From assembly GCA_032622095.1 (NCBI GenBank), contig CP136066.1:11369784-11433783 (forward strand): a stretch of 64,000 bases of DNA. The letters are read 5' to 3'. The translations under genes were made by a program, and so were the position numbers. Origin of the DNA: Siphonodentalium dalli. Taxonomy: Eukaryota > Mollusca > Scaphopoda > Gadilida > Siphonodentaliidae. Positions 54,945 to 64,000 of this stretch are shown here, piece by piece; the first letter of the stretch is position 1; every line of letters begins with the position of its first letter. The notes below the pieces were generated by a model that made no database searches, had not been told where the DNA came from, and was given only the letters and a program-made list of their open reading frames with translations.

Positions 54945-55674
54945 CCCTTTTATGATGGGAGCTGCGCTGGTGCAATATTAAAGACCCTGTGCCAATGCAT
55001 TCTCTTATATATGCAAGACTAGCAAGTCAACCATAGGTCGCCTTGCATATATAAGAGAATGCATTGGCCTAACAATTTGTTATCATTATTTATCAATTTT
55101 TCTTACATTCTTTAAAGACATGTTATGTACTTATTCCGGTGCGTGAAACTAATCAGTTAGTAAATTCAGGCACTATGCCAACTTGAGGAATTTAGCATTC
55201 TACTAACATCGCCGAAAATCTTAAGCAAATCGACCGTACCACTCCATAGAAAACATCGTCAGAACTACGCTCAATTGTAAATATTTACAACGCGATTCGG
55301 GACGCATCTATCGACGATAAACTAACGAAAATGATTTCGTCACTGCATTTAATTAATATACAAGAATGACGGTGTGTGTTGTCAATTTAGATATAACATT
55401 TGTAAAAATAACTACTTTGAACAAGATTATTCTCCATTTCTATTTGATCATCCTACCGGAGTGTTTCATATCACTTTAAGATTATTCTCCATTTCTATTT
55501 GATCACCCTACCGGAGTGTTTCATATCACTTTAACAATGGAGTTTTTTTATAATTTGTCTTACATCTTTAATAATTATAAAAAATAATATAACATTTGTT
55601 TGACTCACATATATAAGAGAATACATTGGCAGATGGTTTTCGCAACAATTCAGACAGCTTCCGTCATGAAAGGG
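54945..55674. mobile_element. Family F element interrupted by family G
   Basis: CCCTTTTATGATGGGAGCTG after TTAA to GCTTCCGTCATGAAAGGG before TAAA (decayed TTAA). The second half is split by the family G element at 55116-55530. Confidence 0.82.
55116..55530 (-). mobile_element. Family G element, copy 3 (reverse, nested in family F)
   Basis: TTAA then AGACATGTTATGTACTTATT to TTTCATATCACT then TTAA. It contains the empty site GCATTTAATTAATATA. Its right end is duplicated (CTACCGGAGTGTTTCATATC twice). Confidence 0.85.
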
Positions 55675-56050
55675 TAAATACAGCCAGCAGGTCATCATGG
55701 GAAATCATATATTCCACATACTGCACATAGAAACCACCGACCCATTGAAAAACCATAAGCAACACCGAACAAATTGCCAAGATCTCACACGACTCTGGTG
55801 ACCTTCTCAGTGCGTGGTTCACAAATCCATGTCAGATTCAGTACTGAAATTTGCTTTCACCTTATTTTCTATTTGTACAGATTTATGGGGAGAAATACCT
55901 CAATTTAATTTTATTATTAATCGTATTTAATAATCTTGTGAAATTCACGGACAATATTTAATTCAACTACAGTATTTTTCAATTGTAGTGGTGGTGATAA
56001 TTTTATTTTAATTTTTTTTCCTTCCTGCTTCTACTTTTGTTCTACCCATA
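55675..56050. other. Unassigned spacer
   Basis: No gene or repeat recognised. Confidence 0.4.
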
Positions 56051-56479
56051 TGTGACCCGCCATATAAAATCCAGTCGTAAGTCGGGATTTTTTTACCCTG
56101 TGCCATATGTCGCCTCGCATATATAAGAGAATGCATTGGCCTAACAATTTTTTATCATTTTTTTTAAATAAATGTTTCTTACAATTTTTAGGACATATAA
56201 TAAAAAACATCCATTACCCTGCAGGGAGCCCCACACATATATAGAAGCATATAGAAGAGTGTCGTCTGCTCATGTTTGTCTGGGGCTCTGTATGGGTGAA
56301 ATTATAAAATTGTTAAAGAATACAAGAAAAAATTATTAAAATTATAAAATATTGTTAGGCCAATGCATTCTCTTATATATGCGAGGCGACCTATGGTCGA
56401 CTCGCATATATAAGAGAATGCATTAGCACAGGGTAAAAAAAATCCCGACTTACGACTGGATTTGATATGGCGGGTCACA
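56051..56479 (-). mobile_element. Family I element, complete ends
   Basis: TGTGACCCGCCATATAAAAT at the left and GATATGGCGGGTCACA at the right, flanked by TA. The first hairpin is deleted to half (CTGTGCCATATGTCGCC); the second is intact. Confidence 0.9.
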
Positions 56480-57104
56480 TATGTATTCAGAAGTTGATTA
56501 GTTGAACACCGTCTCTCAGGATCATGATTGATAATGGAATGTCTTTTCGTTTGTATGCTATATTATAAGGCGACGACAGCAGTCAGTAGTGATCAGCTAA
56601 TTAAACAAACAACATGCTAATTAGTGCAGCAGCTCAGAAGCACAGAGATGTCAGCGCTTTTGAGACAATTTAAACTTGGATACTGCGCATGATGAGTTGA
56701 GCTCTCGATCTGCATGTGCTACACCTCTACTAACACGCAACGGCATATTGGCATCATCAAATGTTCGCTACACTAGCCGACAGTGAGCATGGATCTCTGA
56801 ACAAAAAGGTTAGCGTTTTTTTAAGGGTTTTTCTGTCATATTAAGGGGTCTTAGCAGTTTATGACAATCAGTAGGTCAATCAGTTGGGGATTTCTTTCAA
56901 CTAATTGACTGGCGGATTTCAGCACATGTTTATTTGATAAACATATCGACATTGATTAGTTGACTAATCTTTTGTTTCAGCACTGGGCATAAATGTATTA
57001 ATATTATCAGGATTCATTGCCAGCTTCGCCATTGCTAGTCAGCTTATGTTGGCGTATTGCACCATGCTCCTTACAGTTATAAAGTGAGTCAAACATTTGC
57101 TGCA
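56480..57104. other. Unassigned spacer
   Basis: No coding signal; several CAGTTGATTAG-like phrases only. Confidence 0.4.
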
Positions 57105-57413
57105 CCCCCCCCCCCCCCCCACGGCAATCTCATACGACTTCCCCGTCGAGAACATTTTGGGCTGAAGTTTGTTAGACAGTACCGCCCGCCTCCCACAAGC
57201 CCACCCACCCTGCCAAGTTTATTTCCTATAGTATTCTTGAAATGTGTCTCTCTGTGGTGTGATTCTTTGGGTATGCCCGTTATTTAGTAAAGGTGATTTT
57301 TTACTAAATAACGGGTATGTTAGAGTTACATTTCTTTGAAAATCTCAAAACATTGGGCGACAAATTTTCTCGACGGGGAAGTCGTATGATATTGCCCCCC
57401 CCCCCCCCCCCAC
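57105..57413. mobile_element. Inverted-repeat element inserted in a poly-C tract
   Basis: Arms GGCAATCTCATACGACTTCC (from 57123) and GGAAGTCGTATGATATTGCC (ending 57396) extend to ~30 bp. C16AC precedes and C15AC follows in direct orientation, so the flanks look like a target duplication of uncertain length. The centre is a second hairpin (CCCGTTATTTAGTAAA and complement). Confidence 0.75.
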
Positions 57414-57807
57414 ACTCTGAAGTGGTCTTTCTGAATCTGAGGCACCTGCTTATGTGCAGCTTGGTGTGACATTGAGAATTTTAATGTTCTTTTTCAGAAG
57501 CCATTTTGGAATAGTTTTCTTTCTATGAATCCAAGTACTATAAAGCCCAGCTTACTGCGTCGTCTCCGGTGTTAAAAAAAAAATTCGTGAGACCACAGTC
57601 CAATCCATTGCAATTTGCACCAAGCACCCCTCCTGCTTTTGCCCCTGTTTAAATGTTATCCGATAATTACGATATTTGAAAAGCCCGCCCCAAATGTGTT
57701 GATAACATAACTGTTCATTTCACATAAAGATTTTAAGTTTTAATTAACTTTTCCATGTCAAATCAGAAAGAAAAAGTTAGAGTGTAAATTGTAATCCGAT
57801 AACAACA
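57414..57807. other. Possible promoter and 5' UTR of the candidate exon
   Basis: Less repetitive than its surroundings. No TATA box or other element can be assigned with confidence. Confidence 0.3.
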
Positions 57808-57831
57808 ATGGCGGATGACGAGACGCAAAAG
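57808..57831 (+). CDS. Candidate first coding exon (MADDETQK) of an unknown gene
   Basis: AACAATGGCGGATGACGAGA encodes MADDETQK and is followed by GTAAGAGG, a consensus splice donor, in phase 0. The start context is strong and also fits a YY1-like AATGGCGG motif, as in many vertebrate first exons. No following exon was found in the remaining 6 kb, so the gene would continue beyond the window or the call is chance. Confidence 0.4.
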
Positions 57832-59161
57832 GTAAGAGGAAAATGAGACACGCCCCCACAAAATAAAACAGTCATTTGCTCAGTAAATACTCATTTTGCG
57901 CTGTCCTGATCCATTGTAACTTCTTCTTATATAAACAGGTCGTGATACTAACCGAACAATTCCTCACCAAAATGTGAAGTTTAATGTAAATTAGTGTTTG
58001 AAATTGTGGGGGTAACATATGCCCCAGATAGCGGGCACCTGCGCACTGATCCGCCAATGGTCGAAGATCATTTACTGTTTACCAATTACCAATTGAAAAA
58101 ATAGACACCTTCTGCAACACTAAATTACCTGTACACGCAAAACTCTACGTGTCTAACTGACAATAGTTAGAAGACTAATGTCGCATTATTGAGACTTACA
58201 AAAAAAAACTTGACAAATTTTTTTCTCACTTTGGAGATAGTTTTACTGTAATGTCAGATTTTTTTGGGATTTTTTTTAACTTTTTGTCATTTGAAGTACC
58301 GGCAGCGCGGTATTCCGGCCGAGCCGATGTGATCATATTTGGCATCGACTTTTAGGTAGACAGAACTCGTAGTATTAATAGTAACCCACTATGGATTATC
58401 AAGGGCCGGGTACTTTTGAATGAAAAAAAAACCGCCTCAAGAAACTTAGATATAAGGGTAATAGACCGTTAATACAGTTATATCAGTCTGGCATTCATGT
58501 GTATAGCATGTTTAATTACGAAAAAAAAGCATGCCACTTTAATATGTATAAAAATTCTAATAACATTAGAGTTGTGTGTTAAAGTTGCATGGTAATTTAA
58601 CTTTTAATTTAATATTTTTACGACAAATTACTGTGGTCATCCGTGTGTAACATAGCATCTTGAATTATTAGAAGGTTACTAATCCTTCAAGTTATCATAT
58701 TTCTAGTAATGCTATTTTAAAAATGCCTCTTTTTTTTAATGGTTGGGACATGTGTAGGTCTATTATGTTATTGGTATCTCCATCCATCAATCCATCTAGA
58801 TGTCCATCCATCTATCTAGCCATCTAGCCTATCTAACAATTGGTTTCCCACTGCATGATAACTTGATTTTACATTCTGATATATTTTCCATATATTTTTA
58901 TATCAGATGATCATATAAAAATATCCAAAAATTATAATTCTGGCCCTATCCAATTTTTTTTTTACCAGTTATGGCCCTTAAAAATTTATACAATTATTAT
59001 TTTCCATTGGTTTTACCAAAATTTCCCATATATAGAATGAATGAATGAATGGTGTCCATAAAGACCATAATTATAAAAATAAAGCTGAAGTATGAATTGC
59101 AACCTTCCCTTTAATTTTCAGTTCAGCTCAGGTTATATGGCCTTTTATTCAAATTCCTTAA
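57832..59161. other. Unassigned, possible intron
   Basis: Contains a CCATCTAT/CCATCCAT simple-sequence stretch near 58780-58835 and GAATGAATGAATG near 59037. No exon found. Confidence 0.4.
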
Positions 59162-59538
59162 CCCTTTATCCAACAGAAGGGCCCTGTGCCAATGCATTCT
59201 CTTATATATGCGAGTCGACCATAGGTCGCCTCGCATATATAAGAGAATGCATTGGCTTAACACATTAAAAATTATAAAATTGTTAAAGAATGTAAGAAAA
59301 AAATGGTAAAAAGTGTTAAAAAAAGAATTTTTTTTAGGCCAATGCATTCTCTTATATATGCGAGGCGACCTATGGTCATATATAAGAGAATGCATTGGCA
59401 CAGGGCATAACTGTAACTATCACAATGTGGTCAAGGAGCCGGTTCCAATGATATCCATATTTGTATGGTTCTATTGAGACAGACCGAAGATATTTTAGGC
59501 TGTTGAAGCTTTATTTGGCCGGTTTGTTGGGTAAAGGG
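59162..59538 (+). mobile_element. Family A TTAA element, copy 6
   Basis: CCCTTTATCCAACAGAAGGG to GGTTTGTTGGGTAAAGGG with TTAA. Hairpin 2 has lost about 12 bases at its centre (GGTCATATATAAG). Confidence 0.9.
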
Positions 59539-59741
59539 TTAATGTAGGATGTTCAATTGCAACTATAGATATGTGTGCAATTAATTTTTAACAACCAAAA
59601 GCATTATATTATATGCCACACTTGCACCGCTCTTATATGTAAAAATATCCTCATTTCCTCCAAGTAATATTAATAATATATTTTGTTGGTTGATGGTGAT
59701 AAATATTTAGCCTTGCATTTGTGAGGTAGTTGTCTCTTGTC
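59539..59741. other. Short unassigned spacer
   Basis: Nothing recognised. Confidence 0.4.
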
Positions 59742-60167
59742 CAAGCCTGCAAATAGTGTGTCTGTCATTTACAGAATGAGGTCCCCAGAGGGTGAATTTA
59801 GTGACGCTATCCCGCATAGTGGGCTAGCATCACTAAATTCACCTTCTGGGACCTCATTCTGCTTAGGCCTCATCTTCTGGGAAGTATCTATGGTATCAAA
59901 TTAACATTGTTTTTAGTTACATTTTCCCATCTGGGAAGTTTCTATATCCCCTAATTTTGAGAAGATAAAATCCATAATTGAGGCGCCCAATGGGTGAACA
60001 TCACCAACTTCAACTGGGGAACTTCAATCTGATCCTAGGTCTGCCATAGCATTTGAGGGCCTAAGCAGAATGAGGTACCCAGAGGGTGAATTTAGTGATG
60101 CTAGCCCGCTATGCGGGATAGCATCACTAAATTATCCCTCTGGGGACCTCATTCTGCAAATGACACA
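59742..60167. mobile_element. Family H element, right tip lost
   Basis: CAAGCCTGCAAATAGTGTGT at the left, two full hairpin pairs, and CATTCTGCAAATGACAC at the right, where it breaks off. Confidence 0.82.
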
Positions 60168-60691
60168 GTGAGAAGACAGATTGCTAAACCTTGAAAACTT
60201 TTAGGCGATGGGGGTCGGCAGGGATGTGGCTGGAGGGTCTCCATTGGGGGGGGGGTGGGGTGCAGACAGAAAATGCACCGGCTCACAGTGTGAAGGTAAA
60301 TATTGTTAGGCCAATGTATTCTGTGTATATGTGAGACTTGAATATAACCTATGGGAGACTCACATATTTAAGAGAATGCACTGGCACTATAAATGGGAGG
60401 CCAAATTCACTTTTAATAACTATTTACACTTAAGCACAATTATGTACATTTCATTCCCCATCAATATAGATCTTCCCTCAAAAATAAAATAGGCTTCCCC
60501 ATATTTGAACTTCCATTTTGGATTGCTAATGCATGGTGGACTCTGCCGATATCAAGAGGGTGTGTTAGGTAGTGGTTTTTAATTTTCTTATTTGCACTTA
60601 AGCATAAATAATTGTGCTTAAGCATGAATAGCTTATTTGTGCTTAAGAGTAATTATATTATTTATGCTATAATCAAGCTTAGGCACAAATA
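60168..60691. other. Family F fragment and a TTAAGCA-rich stretch
   Basis: About 60275-60390 has two diverged F hairpin arms (TAGGCCAATGTATTC, GAATGCACTGGCAC). About 60410-60690 repeats the phrase CTTAAGCA(T/C)AAATA in both orientations. G8 run near 60246. Confidence 0.55.
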
Positions 60692-61601
60692 ACAAGAGGT
60701 GTGCACTCGAGTGCTAGCATACCCCCACCGTGGCAAATTCAACCCGCATTATCCGTAAAAAAAAAGATTTTTAACTTTAAAGGAAAATTCGGACTAATAA
60801 TATCGATATGTGGGTAACAATACTCTGAAGTTTAAAATATCTATGATCAAAACTGTAGGAGGAGTTGATTACACCATGAAGGTACCCTCATACAGAAAAT
60901 CAGAAAATTATTAAAAAAAAATTCAAAGGTCCATAACTTTGGGAAAAATCAGAATTTCCAATTAAACAATCCAAACTTGAGTTATCATCCGGAAAACCAA
61001 AGTAAAAACAAGAAAATTTAATTTTCTAAGTCGAAAAGCCCATAACTCTGAGAAAAATCATCGGATCAAACTCAAATTCGAACTTGACCTGTATTTTGAT
61101 ATCACACAAAAACGGAATTTTCAAATGAACAGTCCAAACTTTAGTTATCATCCGGAAACCAAAGAAAAAAAGAAGTAAAATTGAATTTTCTAAGTAAAAA
61201 AAAGTCCATAACTCTAGAAAAAATCAACGGATCAAACTCAAATTCGAACTCAACCTGTATCTTGATATGACTGATCTACAAAACAAAGGTATTTGCAATT
61301 AAAGGATCCAAACTTGAGATATCATCTGGAAACCGAAAAAGTGAGAAATTTTCTAAGTAAAAAAAATAAGTCGAAAATGAGGTGTAACTTAAAAAAAAAA
61401 AGTCGGACCGAACCGCAATTAGCATCACGCAGAGTAGAGAGGCAGTCCTAAGGAGATTGCATACAAAAATTATTGAAATCGGTTCATAGTTGTTCGAGTT
61501 ATGAGGTCGGACAGACGGATGGACACACGGAGGGAGAAAGTGTGACGGACAGACGCAGTCAATCCAGTATACCCCCAATTTTCTTCGATAGTGGGGGTAT
61601 A
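60692..61601. repeat. Dispersed repeat with internal ~170-bp modules
   Basis: Starts near GTGCTAGCATACCCCCACC and ends CCAGTATACCCCCAATTTTC, GATAGTGGGGGTATAAT. Three modules repeat CCATAACTCT-GAAAAATC, GGATCAAACTCAAATTCGAA and CCAAACTT-AG-TATCATC-GGAAACC. Carries GGACAGACGGATGGAC simple sequence. Similar repeats are common in molluscs as I recall. Confidence 0.75.
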
Positions 61602-62550
61602 ATTATGGCCTCCCATATGGCACAGGGTTTTTGCAAAATTTCAGGAAGTTCCAGTCATAGAAGGGTTGTATTAAAGCCAGTGGATTCTCTTATATATTTG
61701 AGGCTCCCTGTGGAAGACTTGCATATAAAGATAATGCACTGGCACAGGGTGTTTAATGCTGCACCAGTTAGCGCCGCTCCCGCCACGAAAGGGTTATATA
61801 ACACTCCCATATGGAGCCGCGTATATACAAAAGAATACATTGGCCTACAATATTGACCTTGTAAGCAGTGCATTTTTGTTATATATTAAAGGCTCCCTAT
61901 GGGAGTCTCGCATATATGAGACCATGCACTGGCACTGGATCTTTAATGCTGCACCAGTATAGCTCCCATCATGGACCATGTAAGCGAGTGCATTCTCATA
62001 TATGTGACCCGCCATATCAAATCCAGTTGTAAGTCAGGATTTTTTACCCTGTGCCAATCCATCTTTTATATATGCAAGTCGACCATAGGTCGCCTCGCAT
62101 ATATAAGAGAATGCATTGGCCTAACAATTTTTTACAATTTTAATAATTTTTTCTTGTATTCTTTAACAATTTTATAATTTCACCCATACAGAGCCCCAGA
62201 CAAACATGAGCAGACGACACTCTTCTATATGCTTCTATATATGTGTGGGGCTCCCTGCAGGGTAATGGATGTTTTTTATTTTATGTCCTAAAAATTGTAA
62301 GAAACATTTATTTAAAAAAAATGATAAAAAATTGTTAGGCCAATGCATTCTCTTATATATGCGAGGCGACCTATGGTCGATTCGCATATATAAGAGAATG
62401 CATTGGCACAGGGTAAAAAAATCCCGACTTACGACTGGATTTGATATGGCGGGTCACATATATGCGAGGCTCCCTGTGGGAAACTCGCATAAATAAGAGA
62501 ATGCACTGGATCTTTAATGCTGCACCAGCACAGCTCCCGTCATGAACCTA
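61602..62550. repeat. Cluster of family F fragments, one split by family I
   Basis: At least three partial F copies: TTCCAGTCATAGAAGGG, CCGCTCCCGCCACGAAAGGG and AGCTCCCGTCATGAA ends with diverged hairpin arms. The family I element at 62003-62458 interrupts one arm (CATTCTCATA / TATATGCGAGGCTCCC). Confidence 0.75.
62003..62458 (+). mobile_element. Family I element nested in a family F hairpin
   Basis: TGTGACCCGCCATATCAAAT to GGCGGGTCACA, flanked by TA/TATA. Full cassette; hairpin 1 lightly damaged (CCAATCCATCTTTTATATAT). Confidence 0.92.
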
Positions 62551-62610
62551 TGATTTAAGACTCAATAAGACGGATGTAATTGTTTCGGATCTTTGAAATT
62601 TAGTAAATAA

Positions 62611-62872
62611 CTAGCTGATGTGGCCGACTTCGTCTGTACTATTTAGGGATTAATTTCTTTGTGATCGCCTCCCTATATGAGCGTATATGAGTGAGGTCAA
62701 GGTCAAAGACATGGTCGGATGTGAAATTGGACCCGCCCATATTATTCCTGGGACAAAAAAAAGTAGGCCTACATACTAATTTGAGTCGGATCAGTCGAGC
62801 AGTTTTCGAGTGTATAAGACACATACATACATACATACATACAGACAGACGTTCCAAAATATATAATAGATG
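62611..62872 (+). repeat. Retroposon-like 3' tail with (ACAT)n
   Basis: CTAGCTGATGTGGCCGACTT, GAGTCGGATCAGTCGAGCAG, (ACAT)6 at about 62821-62845, ACAGACAGACG and ATATATAATAGATGATG. The layout resembles LINE or SINE 3' ends with a simple-sequence tail; family not identified. Confidence 0.5.
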
Positions 62873-62895
62873 ATGACACATTATCTTGTTATTTA

Positions 62896-63288
62896 CCCAT
62901 TCAGTGCCAGTGCTAATTTACGGTCTGTAAAATCGGCCCTAAAAAAAAAAAAAAAAAAAAAAAAAATTGGGGTTGAATTTTTATTGGGTATGCTTAAGCA
63001 TGCTGTAGCGAATTTAAAAAAAAAACTGGATAAAACCTTAGGGGCATGTTATAACTCAAAACATTCACCAAGTATTCATAGTAATAATTTTGATGCCCAT
63101 GAAAAACGTAAGATTCCCTGGCACTAAACCTACAAAATAAGTCTGTTAAAGAATATAAGAAAAAATTATTAAAATTGTAAAAAATAATAACAAATGATGA
63201 AAAATTGTTAGGCCAATGCATTCTCTTATAAATGCATTGGCACAGGGTATATGGGTTGATACAAAAATCGGACCTGGCACTGAAAGGG
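62896..63288 (+). mobile_element. Family B element, copy 3
   Basis: CCCATTCAGTGCCAGTGCTA (left TTAA decayed to TTTA) to CCTGGCACTGAAAGGG then TTAA. It has a ~27-A run and a hairpin collapsed to CTCTTATAAATGCATTGG. Confidence 0.85.
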
Positions 63289-63700
63289 TTAACCAATCTT
63301 TCTTATTTATAAGGGTATAATGATAATCCAGTAACCACCCATTTAGTGTTTAAAAGATTAACTGAATAAATATTTTAATAATTCATAAAAACATAACAAT
63401 ATTTAAAGGTACACGACTATTACATGTATATATTGTAGAAGAAACATTTACTAAAAATAGATAATCTGTATATAGATAGCATCACAGCTATTAAATGAGA
63501 GTGTCAATGCAGATCACATGACATTGCAAACAGATTAGATCATGCCATGAATCTCTACTCTGGCTAACGCCAGTAGAGATCATATTCCACCTGTACAAAA
63601 CCTGGGAATTCTTTGAAGTTTTGACAGGGAACCATATACAGTCAAACAAATAACGTGGGAAATAAATGTCTTGGTAATTATCTGTTCTGTAATAATGTAA
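63289..63700. other. Unassigned spacer
   Basis: Only a short hairpin near 63553-63580 (ATCTCTACT-TGGC / GCCAGTAGAGAT). Confidence 0.4.
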
Positions 63701-63887
63701 TTCACTGTAGGTGAAGTACCCAACTCAAAATTTCATGATTTAATTGACTTTGTGAGCGATATTGCTTTGCGGCACGTACAATTATGGAATTTCTCCTGGG
63801 TAATTAATTCAATGTTTGTTGCGATATTGGCTCACAGAAGTCACAGAAAAGCATGCAATTTTGAGTTGGGACCTTCACCTACAATGA
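63701..63887. mobile_element. Foldback MITE
   Basis: Ends TTCACTGTAGGTGAAG and CTTCACCTACAATGAA; inner arms CCCAACTCAAAATT pair with AATTTTGAGTTGGG. Target duplication not clear. Confidence 0.75.
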
Positions 63888-63944
63888 AGTAGTACATTAT
63901 TAAGGAACAGTTCATAACTAAGAAATATATTCCCCGCGTTATTT

Positions 63945-64000
63945 TAACAAGACAGTCAAAGACTGTGGGGTCGCTCACCAGACTGCAAAGACTGATAAGA
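63945..64000. repeat. Fragment shared with 36.0 kb
   Basis: GACTGTGG-G-TGCTCACCAGACTG(C/T)AAAGACTGA occurs here and at about 36010-36050, at roughly 85 percent identity by eye. The window ends inside it. Confidence 0.6.

Noticed and set aside
61276-61578. 100-codon minus-strand frame
   Set aside because: Falls within the dispersed repeat at 60.69-61.60 kb and includes its simple sequence; no coding signature.
1-64000. tRNA, rRNA or other structured RNA genes
   Set aside because: I looked for tRNA B-box-like GGTTCGANTCC and conserved rRNA stretches and saw none; the many hairpins belong to mobile elements.

Overview
This is animal nuclear DNA. It has spliced genes with GT-AG introns, large introns and intergenic space full of small DNA transposons, a Ty3/gypsy-type retrotransposon, LINE debris and many minisatellites. 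Two repeats (about 36.96-38.71 kb, ending CTCAGGTGAGCTAAAAA, and about 60.69-61.60 kb) resemble, from memory and without a search, repeats common in mollusc genomes. A marine lophotrochozoan, probably a mollusc, is my best guess; this is inference only.

Genes. Three large C2H2 zinc-finger genes are present. ZF1 (9-2894, +) is 961 aa. ZF2 (+) is 11915-13388 joined to 15715-17510, 1089 aa, and its intron splits a zinc finger. ZF3 (-) is 52705-52669 joined to 48696-45197, 1178 aa, with a 4-kb first intron. They share acidic or low-complexity linkers and a recognisable finger block with helices of the types KLxEH, YHLxRH and DHLxxH, so I read them as dispersed paralogues. They are probably nuclear DNA-binding proteins; the targets are unknown. 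A possible first coding exon of a fourth gene (MADDETQK then GTAAGA) lies at 57808-57831 (+).

Mobile DNA. A truncated Gmr1-like Ty3/gypsy element (17779-20240, -) has integrase upstream of reverse transcriptase. Most other repeats are non-autonomous DNA elements. I label the families by end sequence. TTAA-target families: A (CCCTTTACCCAACA), B (CCCTTT-GTGCCA), F (CCCTTTCATGACGGGAGC), M (CCCTTTGG-GAGTA), C (AGGCCCACTTAATTTT), G (AGTGATATGAAACAC), S (AGAGGTACTCTA), U (AGGTACTCAATCCGA). TA-target families: D (CAGTAATGCYCTAA foldbacks), E (CCGCTAT-CT-AAAGTAATTG), J (CTGTACTGCCCTAAG), I (TGTGACCCGCCATATC). 8-bp-target families: H (CAAGCCTTGAAATAG) and L (TAGRGCTGCAATGAT, hAT-like). Nested insertions and empty/filled site pairs inside the window establish several target duplications directly.

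Layout. 0-3 kb ZF1; 3-6.2 kb small elements; 6.3-8.2 kb a 45-bp minisatellite; 8.2-11.9 kb mostly unassigned; 11.9-17.5 kb ZF2; 17.5-21.1 kb H element, Gmr1-like element, H element; 21-45 kb a gene-free field of nested elements and five sizeable minisatellites; 45-52.8 kb ZF3; 52.8-64 kb more nested elements and the candidate first exon.

The most unusual signal is a hairpin cassette: two inverted copies of a ~75-bp imperfect palindrome. It sits inside families A, B, F and I, which have different ends and two target types. Its stem shows paired substitutions between families and a constant mismatch.
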